Assembly (NCBI GenBank): GCA_030407315.1
Contig: JALQPE010002710.1
Location: 55,951-119,950 of the forward strand
Source of the DNA: Asparagopsis taxiformis
Taxonomy: Eukaryota; Rhodophyta; Florideophyceae; Bonnemaisoniales; Bonnemaisoniaceae
Length of the DNA stretch: 64,000 bases
Direction of reading: 5' to 3'
The notes beneath the pieces were generated by a model. It was not told the origin of the DNA and searched no databases. It worked only from the letters and a program-made list of their open reading frames with translations. The position numbers were made by a program, and so were the translations under genes. Below, one piece after another: positions 1 to 8,763 of this stretch. Positions within the stretch are counted from its first letter, which is position 1. Each line of letters starts with the position of its first letter.

Positions 1-477
1 TAGAGGAGAGAGGGTACTGAAGACAATACGTTTCAAAGGTGATGGGGAGAGCAATGGTCGAGGAGATAGGGGGGTGTTTTGCCCTATTCTGAGGTAGTAT
101 GAGGACTGGTTATACGAAATCTGTACGGTAGAGCAGAAAGTAGGTATGGAATGGAGGTGTGGGCACCGTGGAAGCGGGGATAGGTAGCTGAAAATGCGTG
201 CTAGAGTGGTATTGGGGGTGTTTGAGGTACAGTACGGGGAGGTGAGCACCAACTGGAAGGGGGTGAGAGAGAGAGGATGAAAAAATTAAAGACGAAATTG
301 GAGTCGACCGACAAGGAAAAATAGAGTGGTCGCCGTGATGGATGCGGACATCCAGTCGAGCACGGCGGCAGAAATTTCTGGGGTCGAAATTTTTGAATTT
401 CTGAACCGGCGCCCGTCCTAGGTGGACATAGACATGCGGAAGTCCATCCCGAGGGGACATCCGTGGTACTAGAAACA
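1..477. other. Unassigned flank
   Basis: No recognisable gene. Two overlapping reverse-strand open frames of about 105-122 codons cross it, but both are low-complexity (Pro/Ser/His-rich) and match no family I know. From about 345 onward the words GGACATCC and GTCCATCC recur and lead into the tandem repeat that follows. Confidence 0.5.
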
Positions 478-635
478 ATGAATGTCGCCCTAGTAATACT
501 AGACGTACTAGACCGCATGGACGTCCGGTTCTAGGCGGACATCCAAAAATACTGGAGACATGGACGTCCGCCTAGTAATACTAGGTGTACTAGAGGTTGT
601 GGACGTCCGCGTCCATTTCCGAGAACACAGACGAA
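478..635. repeat. Tandem repeat, about 83 bp period, rich in GGACGTCC
   Basis: Two adjacent units start at about 478 and 561. Each has the word CCTAGTAATACTAG, then a GTACTAGA-like block, then GGACGTCC-type words. CCTAGTAATACTAG and GGACGTCC are themselves near or perfect palindromes. The repeat stops at about 636, where similarity to the secreted-protein gene at 16.05 kb begins, so it sits at the breakpoint of that duplication. Confidence 0.6.
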
Positions 636-708
636 CAGATGATGCTGGAGAAAGGAGGCAAAGGACGAATGCCAGAGTGGTGGTGAGAAATGGAAAAAGG
701 ATGTGCAT
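636..708 (-). pseudogene. Signal-peptide remnant of the cysteine-rich secreted-protein gene
   Basis: On the minus strand from an ATG at 708 this encodes a hydrophobic leader (MHILFPFL, then TTLAFVLCLLSPASSV) that matches the leader of the intact gene starting at 16124 with one residue changed. Similarity ends at about 636, right after the leader, where the reading frame runs into unrelated repeat sequence. The rest of the mature protein is absent. Its 5' untranslated leader is split by Gypsy-1 at 779/6519, so the TATA-like promoter sequence now lies 5.7 kb away. A dead 5' fragment of a duplicated gene. Confidence 0.75.
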
Positions 709-779
709 CGTAATGGGGGAAGGAAACGTAGGGAAGAAGCGGAAGGAGTAGAAGGTATCTGATAGGAAGCTGTGCCTGT

Positions 780-1206
780 TGTAGCGTATTATAGAACTAC
801 TATCATACTTGAGCAACCAGCGACAATAATGCTGTCATCGGTCAAACGCTCTCCCAAGGAGAATGTCAGGAACAGCGAGTGATGTTCTTGATGACGAGTT
901 GTCACATCGGCGACACCGATGTAAGTTAGTTGTTACGGATGCTGGAAATAGCACTGTCTCGCGGAGACAGTGCCACACGTCGCAACAGAGCGACATATAC
1001 TAGGCTTAGATTAACTGTCGATTAGAGACAGTATTGACAGAGCCAATAGATGCTCCGTCTCGTCGCCAACTAGGTCAAATCATTGACGACGGCAACGACC
1101 GCATAGCCATGCCCTGATTAGTATTTAGTCCGCAAGTAACTTTGCTATTCAGTAAAAAGGTATGGAACATCCACCATCAACACAACGCTCTACCAAGACA
1201 ACCACA
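780..1206 (+). repeat. Gypsy-1 5' LTR
   Basis: 427 bp, TG...CA termini, no difference seen from the 3' copy. It contains a perfect 9-bp hairpin (CACTGTCTC, loop GCG, GAGACAGTG) near 954-974, and a second small stem ACATCGG/CCGATGT. Confidence 0.95.
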
Positions 1207-1355
1207 GTGATCACTTCATCTGCCTTTGAAGAGCGAAACACGCCGTTGGAAGCCGAGCGGTAAGACTATCACGCGTATACGTACCAACATACTGGAAAGG
1301 ACACTCAGAACTTTCAGTGTGGGACAGTTCACGCATCGATATTGTGTGATATTAC

Positions 1356-1709
1356 ATGTCAGCCGAATCTGGAGCCACGGGCAGAGATACACGAAAAAAC
1401 GTCACTATGTCTGCTACTGTTGATCACCCGCGCTTGGTGAAACAAGACCCAAATTCGATACGTATTTTCCTACGGTTATACGACCAATACACCAACGAAG
1501 TATTGGCCAGAGCTTTACAGCTATCCGGTTCTGAACAACCAGCGGAAGCAGGAAATCCTGTTGACTTAAAATTTTGCGTAGAACCAGAATACCTGGAGTC
1601 TGCCATCGCCTTGGGATTTATCCCAGGTGTCTTGTCATACAGACAATTGGATGATACCACTTTGCGTGCTTTTCTAGACAAAAAGCAGAAGAATGCAAAG
1701 AATCAGTAA
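1356..1709 (+). CDS. gag: Gypsy-1 gag, first reading frame
   Basis: A 117-codon frame starting at an ATG 150 bp after the 5' LTR. It has no motif I recognise. Its position makes it the N-terminal part of Gag. It ends at TAA (1707-1709), while the next frame (-1 relative to this one) is open from 1655. Within the overlap lies CAAAAAG at 1679-1685, read here as C AAA AAG, the type of tandem-lysine hexamer at which ribosomes can slip -1. Whether the break is programmed frameshifting or a mutation cannot be decided from one copy. Confidence 0.55.
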   Translation: MSAESGATGRDTRKNVTMSATVDHPRLVKQDPNSIRIFLRLYDQYTNEVLARALQLSGSEQPAEAGNPVDLKFCVEPEYLESAIALGFIPGVLSYRQLDDTTLRAFLDKKQKNAKNQ

Positions 1710-2413
1710 CGTTGTCTTCGCTGGACAACTTTGTGTCCAAAAATCTAAAAATGGACATGCAAGACTCATCTGCGGTATCGCGGATGCAATCGTTGTTTGT
1801 GTCGTATCACACTTTATTACGACAAAATGGCTTATTGTGGGTGATGGATACGTCACCAAAGGTGGCAGTACATCATGTATTGTCAGCCATTCGGCCTAAA
1901 ACTATGCAGAGCCGTCTAAAAGACGACCTGTCTTTTGCGCACTGCCGGCTTAAGAAAGACTTTAAAGGATTTATGGAACACGCATTGCGATTAGCGGAAG
2001 CATTCCAACTTATCGATACTGGCCGCAGCTCACCGATTAACGAGCAGGATACACCTGTCTCTAAAAAGTCAACAAAGCAGCAGAAAAGGGGAAAGAGAGC
2101 AAGACAGCGTCAAAAGCGAGCAAGCTTGCGCGATTTGTCCCTCTATGCCCATTCAAACTGTGTGTGCCCCACGGGAAACGTCACTACATACAGGACTGCC
2201 CTGCGTCCAACGCAGAACAAAAACAAGAAATGCGTCGCGAATTGGCTGAGCGAAAGGCTCGAGACGGGCCTGCACAGTCAACAAGAGCTCGCAATGCATC
2301 AAGAGAACAAGATAGAAAAGCTGTGTCGGGACGTCTTAGCAACCGGCTTGAGTCAAAACCACGAGATAGGACAGGATGCCAAATTACCATTTCCAACGGA
2401 ATCTCATCGATAG
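1655..2413 (+). CDS. gag: Gypsy-1 gag, second reading frame
   Basis: Open frame in the -1 phase relative to the first gag frame. It has no ATG where needed, so it would be reached by frameshifting or be a broken continuation. The first about 120 codons look Gag-like (helical, with a basic KKSTKQQKRGKRARQRQKR stretch). The part after about 2068 is probably not translated, because the zinc-knuckle-like cysteines and everything downstream lie in the next -1 frame. That frame opens exactly at 2065, beside TAAAAAG (2062-2068), read here as T AAA AAG. Confidence 0.5.
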   Translation, partial: YHFACFSRQKAEECKESVTLSSLDNFVSKNLKMDMQDSSAVSRMQSLFVSYHTLLRQNGLLWVMDTSPKVAVHHVLSAIRPKTMQSRLKDDLSFAHCRLKKDFKGFMEHALRLAEAFQLIDTGRSSPINEQDTPVSKKSTKQQKRGKRARQRQKRASLRDLSLYAHSNCVCPTGNVTTYRTALRPTQNKNKKCVANWLSERLETGLHSQQELAMHQENKIEKLCRDVLATGLSQNHEIGQDAKLPFPTESHR

Positions 2414-5400
2414 AAACCCGAGGACGCTGCGATGATGGTAGTGACGACAGCCTGGCTTCTCGCAGCGTTGCAGAGAGAGCGGTAGCGATAGGAATTGGTA
2501 CATTCCTGGACATCAAGCCCGTCACACTGCAGGTCGCTTTACGAAAAGGAAAGCGTGCCGCGACATTCAAGTTTTCAAAAATATGGAAAGTGCCGCGAAC
2601 GGTTCTAAACCTTTCCTCAGGCCCACTTGCACTACTTAACACATCTTTTTTGGTGCCAGATGATGAGTTAGCCTGTGAGGAGCTGTTGCTTGGACAGCCC
2701 ATTCTACGCCACTTGCGCATAGATTCTCAAACATTGCTTGAAATGCACCGCACCGCGCTTGACGGAGCAGATTGCGCGCCCGTTGGGAATCCAACGATCC
2801 CGAAAGGTGGCGGCAAGCTCAGCCGCCTAATGGTGGCACGGATCAATCAAGTTCATAACTCAGAGATTGCTGAAGATGCACGCAAGCCTACAGCACAACC
2901 TGTTGATAATAGGAAAAGGCTCGACTACTTTAACCTCAAGAATGAGTCCGACCCTTTTCCGGATCCATCCTTGTTGGATCCAACAGACAGCGAGCAGCAG
3001 AGTGACATAGAAAAATCTGTTTCCGACATGCTTACTCGCGCTCACAATTCCGGTCTTCCTGAAAAATACCACCGGAAACTACAGTCAATCGTGTATCCAA
3101 ACTTTGACAATTTTCGCACTGGCCTGTCCTCTGGACCTCCGGCAGACTTGCCACCCCTGCGAATTGCCCTCACGAAGGACGCCCGGCCGACGAAGATAAA
3201 ACTGCGCAACTACTCGCAAGCGCAGCGTGAATTCTTGACGGAATTTGTGCAGAAGTTAGTCCAAAACGGATTAGCATACCCAAATCCGACTGCAGCTTGG
3301 GCGGCGGCTCCCCTTCTTGTGCCAAAACCGGGCCCTGCAAGATTCAGATTCACAGTTGATTTACGACCTGTGAACAAATTCACGGTGAAACACCAGTTTC
3401 CTATGCCGAACCTAGAACACGCGATGTCTAAGTTGGTCAATTCAAAGTTCTATGCTACATTCGATCTGTCTACAGGATATTGGCAACTTCCTTTACATCC
3501 TGACAGCCAAGAATGTCAGTCATTCTTGACTCCAGATAATGTTTACTCTCCTACTAGAGTGCTGCACGGCACCACAAACGCTGTCGCGCATCTGCAGTCA
3601 GCTCTCACTTCCATCATTCCAACCAACCTCCATTCTCATGTTCTCATATGGCTTGACGATATATTAAGCCATCACACATCGGTCGAGTCATTATTGGACA
3701 CGATTGAAGACATATTTACAATGTTTAAGAAGCACCGCATTCACTTGCACCCGGGCAAGTGCAACTTGTTTGCAACATCAATCACTTGGTGCGGCCGTCT
3801 CATCTCAAAACACGGCATACGCTTTGACCCGCGACGATTGGATGCACTTCGCACCATGGCTCCGCCTACCACCGGCGCGCATCTGCAACAATTCCTTTGC
3901 GCAATGCAATGGGTGAAATGTTGCATACCGTGTTTTTCTACTATTACGAAGTCACTGCATGACTTCTTACAGAAAGTATACTCACACGCCCCAAAACGCA
4001 CCAAATCTTCTCTCTCGCGAATCACACTGGCTTCTCTCGGATGGGGAGAAGATATGCACAGAGCTTTTGAACACTGCAAGCAAGCACTGGCATCGCAAGT
4101 CACCGTCAGCCATAGAGATTCGCAGAAACGCTTGTGCGTTTACACCGACGCGTCTGACGAACTTTGGTCAGGCATCATCACACAAGTTCACCACTCTGAA
4201 ATGTGGAAACCACACGCGGAACAGCAGCACGAACCCCTCGCATTCCTCTCTGGACGTTTCAATGATACTCAATTGAGATGGTCTACTCTAGAAAAAGAGT
4301 CATTCGCGATTCTTGCAACACTCGAACGGATGCACTGGCTCGTTGCTACACCCGCTGGATTTGATCTCTACACCGATCACAACAACATAATATTCATCTT
4401 TGACCCCCTGTCACTTCTTCCAGACCTCGCTCAAAGCTCTATCAAGAAATTTCTGCGATGGGCAGTACGGATGAGTATGTACAACTATGTATGTATTCAC
4501 ATCAAGGGTGAGGATAACGTATGGGCCGATCTATTAGGCAGATGGTCTGCCCCACCGACACTTCGCCGCCTAATCCATATACCGCCTCTAGTTTCTAGTC
4601 AAGACTCGGAATTTGACTGGCCTTCGGACTCTGAAATCATGCGTCTACAACAGAAGCATGCAGATTCACGACCAGCTGGCGTAAGGTGCGTAGAAGGAAT
4701 ATGGAATAATAAGGATGGGATCATATGGATACCGGATGACGTGGATGACCTCCACCTCCGCATATGCATAGCAGCTCACACCAGTTGTGGTGGCCATCGT
4801 GGCCGAGATGCAACCGAAAGAGCCATCCGTCGGCATTTCTTCTGGTCCACAATGAAAGCCGATATCAAGACGTTTGTCCAGTCTTGTATTCATTGCATCT
4901 CCACAACCAAGGGAGACAAACAGCCACGCCCATTAGGTGCTGCCCTCCATGGCACCGCACCGAACGACTTACTACAGTTCGACTACTTGGAGATGGCGCC
5001 GAGCAAAAGTGGATGCAAGTATATTCTTCTCCTTCGTGATGACTTTTCGTCATACTGCTGGCTCATACCATTCGCTTCCGCCAACGCGGAGAATGCCGCT
5101 GACGCTGTCATAGAATGGGCCAGTACATTTACTATTCCAAAGGGACTGATGTCTGACGGGGGTAGTCATTTTAAGAACGAAACAATTCGTCGGGTATGCA
5201 AAGGTCTGAAGGCTCCACACCATTTCACACTCCCCTACACACCTTGGAGTAATGGGAGTGTTGAGAGGCTTGGGAAAGAAGTCCTGCGAGCTTTTCGATC
5301 CATACTATCGGAACTTCGTCTACGGCCTGAAGAATGGCCAGACCTAGCTCCAATTGTACAGAGTGCTCTAAACAACGCTCCCTCGCCACAACGTCGCAAC

Positions 5401-6081
5401 ATGGCCCCAATTACTATTTTCTGCGGCTTAAATCCGACTACACCAGTCTGCACATTCAAGAGTTCGTCTACCGGAGCGATCATTACGTTAAGAAACGCTC
5501 AAGAGGAGCTGCAAAGAAGCCTTTCGTCCGTGCAAGAGAAGCTCTTTGAGTTGCACCCACTTGTTCATGATTCTTTAATGTCAAATCGGCAGCGTGCCCG
5601 CATAGCAGTTTCAAAAGGAAAACTTCCTAACTTTTCTGAAGGAGATTACGTGCTCGTCGCTAGGGAAGAATTCCCTGCTGGCGAGAAACTAAGCTTGCGT
5701 TGGAGAGGTCCCCGACGCATAGTGAAAGCACTATCTGATTATGTTTACAAAGTTGAAGATCTACGGAATGGCGTCTGTGAAGATGTACACGCATGCAGAC
5801 TTCGATTCTATTCGGATTCCGCTTTGGACACTACTGCAGTCTTTCCACACGTCCTGAGTTCAGAGACAGGCATGCAGGTTGCAAGACTGATGGGTCTCGA
5901 AAAGACTAAGGATGGGTTAATGGTGCATGTCCGATGGAAAGGCCTATCACCTAACGACGACACTTTAGAGCCTTTACAAAAGGCCTACGAAGACGTGCCG
6001 AGACTTGTTGAGCGACTGCTTGCTCGAGCTTCGGTACCCCGTGGGTTGGTAGCAGAGGCAAAGGAAGCGCTTGACCTCTGA
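2065..6081 (+). CDS. pol: Gypsy-1 protease-RT-RNase H-integrase-chromodomain polyprotein
   Basis: Long frame, open from 2065; the first ATG is at 2164. In order: an atypical Cys/His knuckle (2146-2199, CX4CX6HX4C); a protease-like region whose active-site slot reads Asp-Asp-Gly-Ser (about 2431) and which later has LLLGQPILRHL; reverse transcriptase with catalytic Leu-Asp-Asp (about 3654-3662); RNase H starting YTDAS (4141); an HHCC zinc finger (about 4777-4896); an integrase core with its D, D (SDGGSHF, 5152) and E (about 5260) residues; and a C-terminal chromodomain-like segment (about 5850-6030, VHVRWKGLSPNDDTLEP). The product should copy and integrate the element, and chromodomains of this type can steer insertion to marked chromatin. 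No stop interrupts it. Confidence 0.9.
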   Translation, partial: KVNKAAEKGKESKTASKASKLARFVPLCPFKLCVPHGKRHYIQDCPASNAEQKQEMRRELAERKARDGPAQSTRARNASREQDRKAVSGRLSNRLESKPRDRTGCQITISNGISSIETRGRCDDGSDDSLASRSVAERAVAIGIGTFLDIKPVTLQVALRKGKRAATFKFSKIWKVPRTVLNLSSGPLALLNTSFLVPDDELACEELLLGQPILRHLRIDSQTLLEMHRTALDGADCAPVGNPTIPKGGGKLSRLMVARINQVHNSEIAEDARKPTAQPVDNRKRLDYFNLKNESDPFPDPSLLDPTDSEQQSDIEKSVSDMLTRAHNSGLPEKYHRKLQSIVYPNFDNFRTGLSSGPPADLPPLRIALTKDARPTKIKLRNYSQAQREFLTEFVQKLVQNGLAYPNPTAAWAAAPLLVPKPGPARFRFTVDLRPVNKFTVKHQFPMPNLEHAMSKLVNSKFYATFDLSTGYWQLPLHPDSQECQSFLTPDNVYSPTRVLHGTTNAVAHLQSALTSIIPTNLHSHVLIWLDDILSHHTSVESLLDTIEDIFTMFKKHRIHLHPGKCNLFATSITWCGRLISKHGIRFDPRRLDALRTMAPPTTGAHLQQFLCAMQWVKCCIPCFSTITKSLHDFLQKVYSHAPKRTKSSLSRITLASLGWGEDMHRAFEHCKQALASQVTVSHRDSQKRLCVYTDASDELWSGIITQVHHSEMWKPHAEQQHEPLAFLSGRFNDTQLRWSTLEKESFAILATLERMHWLVATPAGFDLYTDHNNIIFIFDPLSLLPDLAQSSIKKFLRWAVRMSMYNYVCIHIKGEDNVWADLLGRWSAPPTLRRLIHIPPLVSSQDSEFDWPSDSEIMRLQQKHADSRPAGVRCVEGIWNNKDGIIWIPDDVDDLHLRICIAAHTSCGGHRGRDATERAIRRHFFWSTMKADIKTFVQSCIHCISTTKGDKQPRPLGAALHGTAPNDLLQFDYLEMAPSKSGCKYILLLRDDFSSYCWLIPFASANAENAADAVIEWASTFTIPKGLMSDGGSHFKNETIRRVCKGLKAPHHFTLPYTPWSNGSVERLGKEVLRAFRSILSELRLRPEEWPDLAPIVQSALNNAPSPQRRNMAPITIFCGLNPTTPVCTFKSSSTGAIITLRNAQEELQRSLSSVQEKLFELHPLVHDSLMSNRQRARIAVSKGKLPNFSEGDYVLVAREEFPAGEKLSLRWRGPRRIVKALSDYVYKVEDLRNGVCEDVHACRLRFYSDSALDTTAVFPHVLSSETGMQVARLMGLEKTKDGLMVHVRWKGLSPNDDTLEPLQKAYEDVPRLVERLLARASVPRGLVAEAKEALDL

Positions 6082-6091
6082 GAAAGGGGTG

Positions 6092-6518
6092 TGTAGCGTA
6101 TTATAGAACTACTATCATACTTGAGCAACCAGCGACAATAATGCTGTCATCGGTCAAACGCTCTCCCAAGGAGAATGTCAGGAACAGCGAGTGATGTTCT
6201 TGATGACGAGTTGTCACATCGGCGACACCGATGTAAGTTAGTTGTTACGGATGCTGGAAATAGCACTGTCTCGCGGAGACAGTGCCACACGTCGCAACAG
6301 AGCGACATATACTAGGCTTAGATTAACTGTCGATTAGAGACAGTATTGACAGAGCCAATAGATGCTCCGTCTCGTCGCCAACTAGGTCAAATCATTGACG
6401 ACGGCAACGACCGCATAGCCATGCCCTGATTAGTATTTAGTCCGCAAGTAACTTTGCTATTCAGTAAAAAGGTATGGAACATCCACCATCAACACAACGC
6501 TCTACCAAGACAACCACA
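6092..6518 (+). repeat. Gypsy-1 3' LTR
   Basis: 427 bp, matches the 5' LTR throughout by eye, begins TGTAG right after the polypurine tract and ends CCACA before the CCTGT target duplication. Confidence 0.95.
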
Positions 6519-6523
6519 CCTGT

Positions 6524-8229
6524 GCTGGGAAGATTTGAGTCGATGAGTGGTAACTTGTAGCTTATAAACTGTGCTGAACGGAACACTAGACGACTAAATT
6601 TCTAGATTTAGATGGTGATACCACACTTAACCGATACGATATCCCTAGAACAAGAGTGTGAACACATGCAAATGTGGGCTCCTCACAGGTGAAAAAGGTG
6701 GCGTCATAACGCGGTTACAACACTTGTTGAACAATGACAACATGAAGCAGTGCCAAGCAGCCAAATTTCAATGTTTAGTCGTGTCATCAGACAATCAGTC
6801 TACACGTTCTGAAATGAGGCGTCAAATGAACATGGGAAATCGTGCATACAAGTGCATTGCTGCCGTGAGATTCTGTCTCGCCGGTTAGAATATCGAAGCA
6901 AATGGTTGCTTCTGGAAAGGCGTGCATCTTGGGAGCTATAGCACTCTCGGATGGTGCGGTTTGGGCAGCACAGGGGGCTGCGCGTATGTTGGAATCGCGA
7001 GAGACTGCTAAATTGTTACACAGCGGCCTGAGCGCACAACAGGAGACGATTTGTGAGTGGGCGGCATCTTGTATTTGAACGGAAACTGAAATAGTGTGTT
7101 TCCACTGTAATACGCGCGCAACATATGACAAGCGTTACAGAACGATACAGGAACGGTATGGCCGTGACATAGTAATGCGTCTGAAGACCACCGCGCCACA
7201 ACAACAACAGTATTGAAAGCGTAAGAACCAGATGCGTGCGGGATGTCGTGCTGCCAACGTGTGCTCAAACGCTGTCATGACTCGCTCCCCAGCGAGAATC
7301 GCGTAGACCATTGTCGCAGGCCAGAGATCCTGCGACAGGGCTGTCTCGTGTCACAGCGAGGAAGCCAGTAAACGGAAGACACGTGTGCGAAAGCTATACA
7401 GAGCCCTTTGTGCACCGTGTGTGGATACAAACGCTACAGCAATGACGTATTGGCCTGCCGCAATGTCGACCAAATTGTTCGCACAAATGTTTGCAAGCGA
7501 GTGTGGGACACTTGGGTGGCAGTTTGTTGTAATGACGATTCGGTGTTACCAGAGACGGAACGTACAATACGGTACGTGCCGTCATTGGTAGATACGACCA
7601 GTCGTCGTATGTACCCAGTTCACTTCACTGAATTAAATTAATATTTCGACTGCGTTGTCGACGACGCTATCGAAATTATGGAAAATTGGGTTTCCGCAGA
7701 CATGCAAATGGGCATGGATGGGATTTCCACTGCTCAGCGGTGGAGTTGTCCTTGTTTCTCTTGCGTTTGCGCGATCAGACCGTGTTCTTCTCGAATGGTC
7801 AAAAGTTCGCCCTTACCGAAAGGCCGGAGGCGTTTCCACGAACTGGGATTCGGAACAGATCAGAAGTCATACTTCCCATGAACGCGACTGCAGAGAAACA
7901 AGCAGTCATAGGGTTGGTGAAACACTGGTTGTCGCTGACGATACCACGGGCAGGAGAAATCAGATTCTATTCTTTCTCCAAGTCCATTCCTTGCTATGGT
8001 TTCTGTGACCTTCCGAAGCACAATGAGACAGAAGTGAATTTGTCTCTTGTGGGTAGTATCCATATGGCGTACCGGCTTCCTTTCGACGTATCCCGTTTGA
8101 CACAATCTCACTCTACACACTGTTCAGAGTGAGAGTGTCGGTACTCACACGTGGTGGAGTTCCATTGGCAGAGTGGGCGATCTCCGTGAGCCACTTTGGA
8201 AGCCTCCAGCAATGCACAGAAATGAATCA
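6524..8229. repeat. Segmental duplication, copy A (secreted-protein upstream region)
   Basis: Continues the duplication that begins at 636-779. It aligns with 16196-17914 at high identity, including the TATA-like TTATAAAC, the GTCGCAGG...CCTGCGAC hairpin near 7313-7336, and the end at AATGAATCAA before Copia-1. Differences: copy A lacks the 482-bp X element of copy B; it has about 600 bp (7431-8032) that copy B lacks; and it lacks a block of about 130 bp of copy B (about 17662-17795). Short open frames here are not supported as genes. Confidence 0.8.
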
Positions 8230-8234
8230 ACTAC

Positions 8235-8724
8235 TGACGATATCTCGCGACCGATCCGGATCAATGGACCTAGCTGTAAGGTCCGTGTCGCAGCTATCTA
8301 CTGTAATTCGCTCGACCCGCCGTCCGGGAGAGCCGGCCGTCGGTGAGTCGCTCGCTTGTGTAGGTTACTATATCTACCCGCCATCCCCTTTACCGCTCTA
8401 CTTTCCAGATAAGAGATTATGGAATTATAGAGTAAATAACGCGGTTCAACCCAAAGGTTGCGTCGCTGTTACTCTTCCATTCTCGACAAACTTTCCAAAC
8501 GTTCCACGCCTTCCTGTCGCAGTTCCACGCTCCCCTTTGCCTGTCCCACGCGCGCACCCGCTCGTCCACCGCCCGCTCGCTGACTACGCTACCGCTTGTT
8601 GACATTCCATTTGGAGCGTGACAACTGACCTGGTCTGTTTACCATACGTTGCTATCGGGTAACATACGGGGGCTTGGACCGCCGTCCGATAGTGACCTCT
8701 CGCTGAAAGGCAGTGCTTACGACA
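8235..8724 (+). repeat. Copia-1 5' LTR
   Basis: 490 bp, TG...CA ends, same as the 3' copy by eye. A short internal frame repeated in every LTR copy of the family is not a supported gene. Confidence 0.95.
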
Positions 8725-8763
8725 ATCCGGATTTAGCGTCTGTATTGCCGCGAGAGAACCGTG

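Larger units (their letters stand above)
780..6518 (+). mobile_element. Gypsy-1: complete Ty3/gypsy-like LTR retrotransposon
   Basis: Full-length element of 5739 bp. Identical-looking 427-bp LTRs (780-1206 and 6092-6518) begin TGTAG and end CCACA. The 5-bp target duplication CCTGT is present at 775-779 and 6519-6523. A polypurine stretch GAGAAAGGGG lies just before the 3' LTR. The order is gag, protease-like, RT, RNase H, integrase, chromodomain, which is Ty3/gypsy order. The identity of the LTRs implies a recent insertion. The target was the 5' leader of a duplicated secreted-protein gene fragment. No TGG-type primer site directly follows the 5' LTR, so priming may be unusual. Confidence 0.95.

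Noticed and set aside
7300..7345. tRNA-like or terminator hairpin (GTCGCAGG...CCTGCGAC)
   Set aside because: A single 8-bp stem with no cloverleaf or T-arm consensus; it is conserved only because the segment is duplicated.
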